DNA from: Pseudomonadota bacterium
Lineage (GTDB): Bacteria; Myxococcota; Myxococcia; Myxococcales; Vulgatibacteraceae
NCBI GenBank assembly: GCA_023436385.1
Contig: JAEZJH010000498.1
Span: forward strand, 1-9,686
Reading direction: 5' to 3'
Length of the DNA stretch: 9,686 nt
Below are positions 8,813 to 9,686 of the stretch, one piece after another. The notes below the pieces were generated by a model that was given only the letters and a program-made list of their open reading frames with translations, was not told the DNA's origin and ran no database searches. Position numbers and translations under genes: made by a program. The number at the start of each line of letters is the position of its first letter. Position 1 is the first letter of the stretch.

Positions 8813-8850
8813 CACGCGCCGGGCGAGTTGAGCGGTTTGCCTGGCGCGTG
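8813..8850 (+). terminator. Strong hairpin terminator after the metallopeptidase
   Basis: Bases 8813-8828 pair with 8835-8850: eight perfect outer pairs (CACGCGCC / GGCGCGTG), then eight more including four G-T wobbles, with a 6-base loop. It is followed by TCGTTTCGT, a moderate T-rich tail. A smaller stem (8785-8789 with 8798-8802) precedes it, 3 bases after the stop codon. Confidence 0.7.
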
Positions 8851-9127
8851 TCGTTTCGTGGGGCCGAAAACCGTCGTAAGCTCGGACGTTTGGCCCTACC
8901 ACCCCGGGTCGTCTGCCGGCGTCCCGCCGGTTGGGTCGGTCGGTGTCCCACCGGGCGGGCCGCGGGTCGAAGTGTTGACCAGCCAACAGTAACCCGGTTC
9001 GCGGCCGGAGACCGGGCCTTTCGGCGATCGGATGGGAAGCTTTGCGGCCGATTGGGCGTTTCGAGGCCCGCGCGGCGCATACGCCCGGACCCGGCCCGAG
9101 GGCCGTCCGGAGCCCGATTTCGGCTGT

Positions 9128-9133
9128 TAGGAT
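9128..9133 (+). promoter_or_regulatory. Candidate extended -10 for moxR
   Basis: TG-T-TAGGAT gives an extended -10 (TGn at 9125-9127), about 48 bases before the GTG start. The -35 position is a poor match. Transcription from about 9140 would place the hairpin at 9148-9168 near the 5' end of the mRNA. Confidence 0.4.
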
Positions 9134-9147
9134 GCGCCCCCGACACG

Positions 9148-9168
9148 GGACCGGCCTCCTGCCGGTCC
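9148..9168 (+). promoter_or_regulatory. Leader hairpin just before the moxR ribosome binding site
   Basis: GGACCGGC at 9148-9155 pairs perfectly with GCCGGTCC at 9161-9168 around a CTCCT loop. The ribosome binding site GGGAGAG begins at 9169, directly after the stem. The CTCCT loop is itself an anti-Shine-Dalgarno-like sequence that could pair with GGGAG. It may influence translation or mRNA stability; a chance GC palindrome is possible. Confidence 0.45.
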
Positions 9169-9181
9169 GGGAGAGTGACCC

Positions 9182-9686
9182 GTGCACGTGGACATCCAGG
9201 CGATCTCCGAGCGCGTGACCCGGGAGAGCGCGTTCGTCGACCGGCTGATCGGCGAGACCTCCCGGGTGATCGTCGGCCAGCGGAACCTGGTCGAGCGACT
9301 CCTCATCGGCCTCCTCACCGGCGGCCACGTCCTGGTCGAGGGCGTCCCCGGCCTGGCCAAGACCCTGACGGTGCGGACCCTGGCCTCCGGCATCGACGGC
9401 GTCTTCCGGCGGATCCAGTTCACGCCCGACCTCCTGCCCGCCGACCTGGTGGGCACGATGATCTACAACCAGGCGACCGCCTCCTTCTCGGTGCGGAAGG
9501 GCCCGATCTTCGGAAACGTGATCCTCGCCGACGAGGTCAACCGGGCGCCGGCCAAGGTCCAGAGCGCGCTCCTCGAGGCGATGCAGGAGCGGCAGGTGAC
9601 CATCGGGGAGACCACCCATCCCCTGCCCGATCCGTTCATCGTCCTCGCCACCCAGAACCCGATCGAGCAGGAGGGGACCTATCCGC
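9182..9686 (+). CDS. moxR: MoxR-family AAA+ ATPase, N-terminal part (cut by window end)
   Basis: 168 residues are visible with no stop, about half of the usual 310-350 aa. MoxR ATPases act as chaperone-like factors, often beside DUF58 and von Willebrand A-domain proteins in operons for envelope or stress functions. Motifs present: Walker A GVPGLAKT 54-61 (the MoxR-typical Ala in place of the last Gly), Walker B VILADEVNRAP with D117-E118, and sensor 1 ATQNP with N159. The GTG at 9182 is chosen because GGGAGAG (9169-9175) lies at normal spacing; a second in-frame GTG at 9188 is possible but less well spaced. It is preceded by its own candidate promoter and separated from the metallopeptidase by a terminator, so it probably starts a new operon that continues beyond the window. 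Confidence 0.95.
   Translation, partial: MHVDIQAISERVTRESAFVDRLIGETSRVIVGQRNLVERLLIGLLTGGHVLVEGVPGLAKTLTVRTLASGIDGVFRRIQFTPDLLPADLVGTMIYNQATASFSVRKGPIFGNVILADEVNRAPAKVQSALLEAMQERQVTIGETTHPLPDPFIVLATQNPIEQEGTYP

Larger units (their letters stand above)
8851..9181. other. Structured non-coding region before moxR
   Basis: About 330 bases with no credible protein gene. It contains an imperfect stem at 8861-8896 (GGGCC with GGCCC, plus inner pairs and bulges), CCGGC-GTCCC-GCCGG at 8916-8930, and a near-palindrome at 8971-8990 (AGTGTTG-N6-CAACAGT, one mismatch). It also has a TAAGCT element at 8877-8882 and the moxR leader. It could be a long 5' leader, a small RNA gene or simply GC-rich spacer. 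I did not recognise any known riboswitch consensus. Confidence 0.5.

Noticed and set aside
9032..9130. 32-codon + strand open frame before moxR
   Set aside because: No ribosome binding site, no recognisable sequence, and its stop overlaps the proposed -10 element.

Overview
The window is very GC-rich, with nearly all third codon positions G or C. It most resembles a Myxococcota (delta-proteobacterial) chromosome. Three things support this: C-terminal Myxococcus-type cysteine-rich repeats on a secreted lipoprotein, an NtrC-family two-component pair, and the general gene style. The lineage is inferred from gene content, not from a marker gene. High GC also creates very long open frames on the wrong strand, and these were discarded.

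Layout: (1) 100-2438, + strand: a two-gene operon of a YbaS/GlsA-type glutaminase and a GadA/GadB-type glutamate decarboxylase. The 17-base gap carries a good ribosome binding site, and a strong hairpin follows the second gene. Together they would convert glutamine to glutamate plus ammonia, then glutamate to GABA plus CO2 with uptake of a proton, which is the glutamine-fed acid-resistance route known from enteric bacteria and Brucella. No GadC-like antiporter lies inside the window. (2) 2439-3061: no intact gene; it holds the hairpin and a decayed N-terminal fragment of an ISAzo13-type transposase. (3) 3062-5958, - strand: a membrane histidine kinase overlapping by 4 bases with an NtrC-type sigma-54 response regulator. 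The kinase has an unusually histidine-rich extracytoplasmic sensor. (4) 5959-6318: a divergent intergenic region with candidate promoters for both sides and an inverted repeat. (5) 6319-8781, + strand: an exported lipoprotein metallopeptidase with M36/thermolysin-like propeptide, an HEYGH zinc site, a CUB-like domain and three cysteine-rich repeats, followed by a strong terminator hairpin. (6) 8851-9181: a structured non-coding stretch leading into (7) a MoxR-family AAA+ ATPase that runs off the window at 9686.

The most biologically connected unit is the glutaminase-decarboxylase pair. The two-component system is divergent from the metallopeptidase and may control it, but nothing in the sequence proves this. 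I do not see a clearly new system. The less explained items are the kinase sensor domain, the structured region before moxR, and the transposon scar beside the acid-resistance genes.
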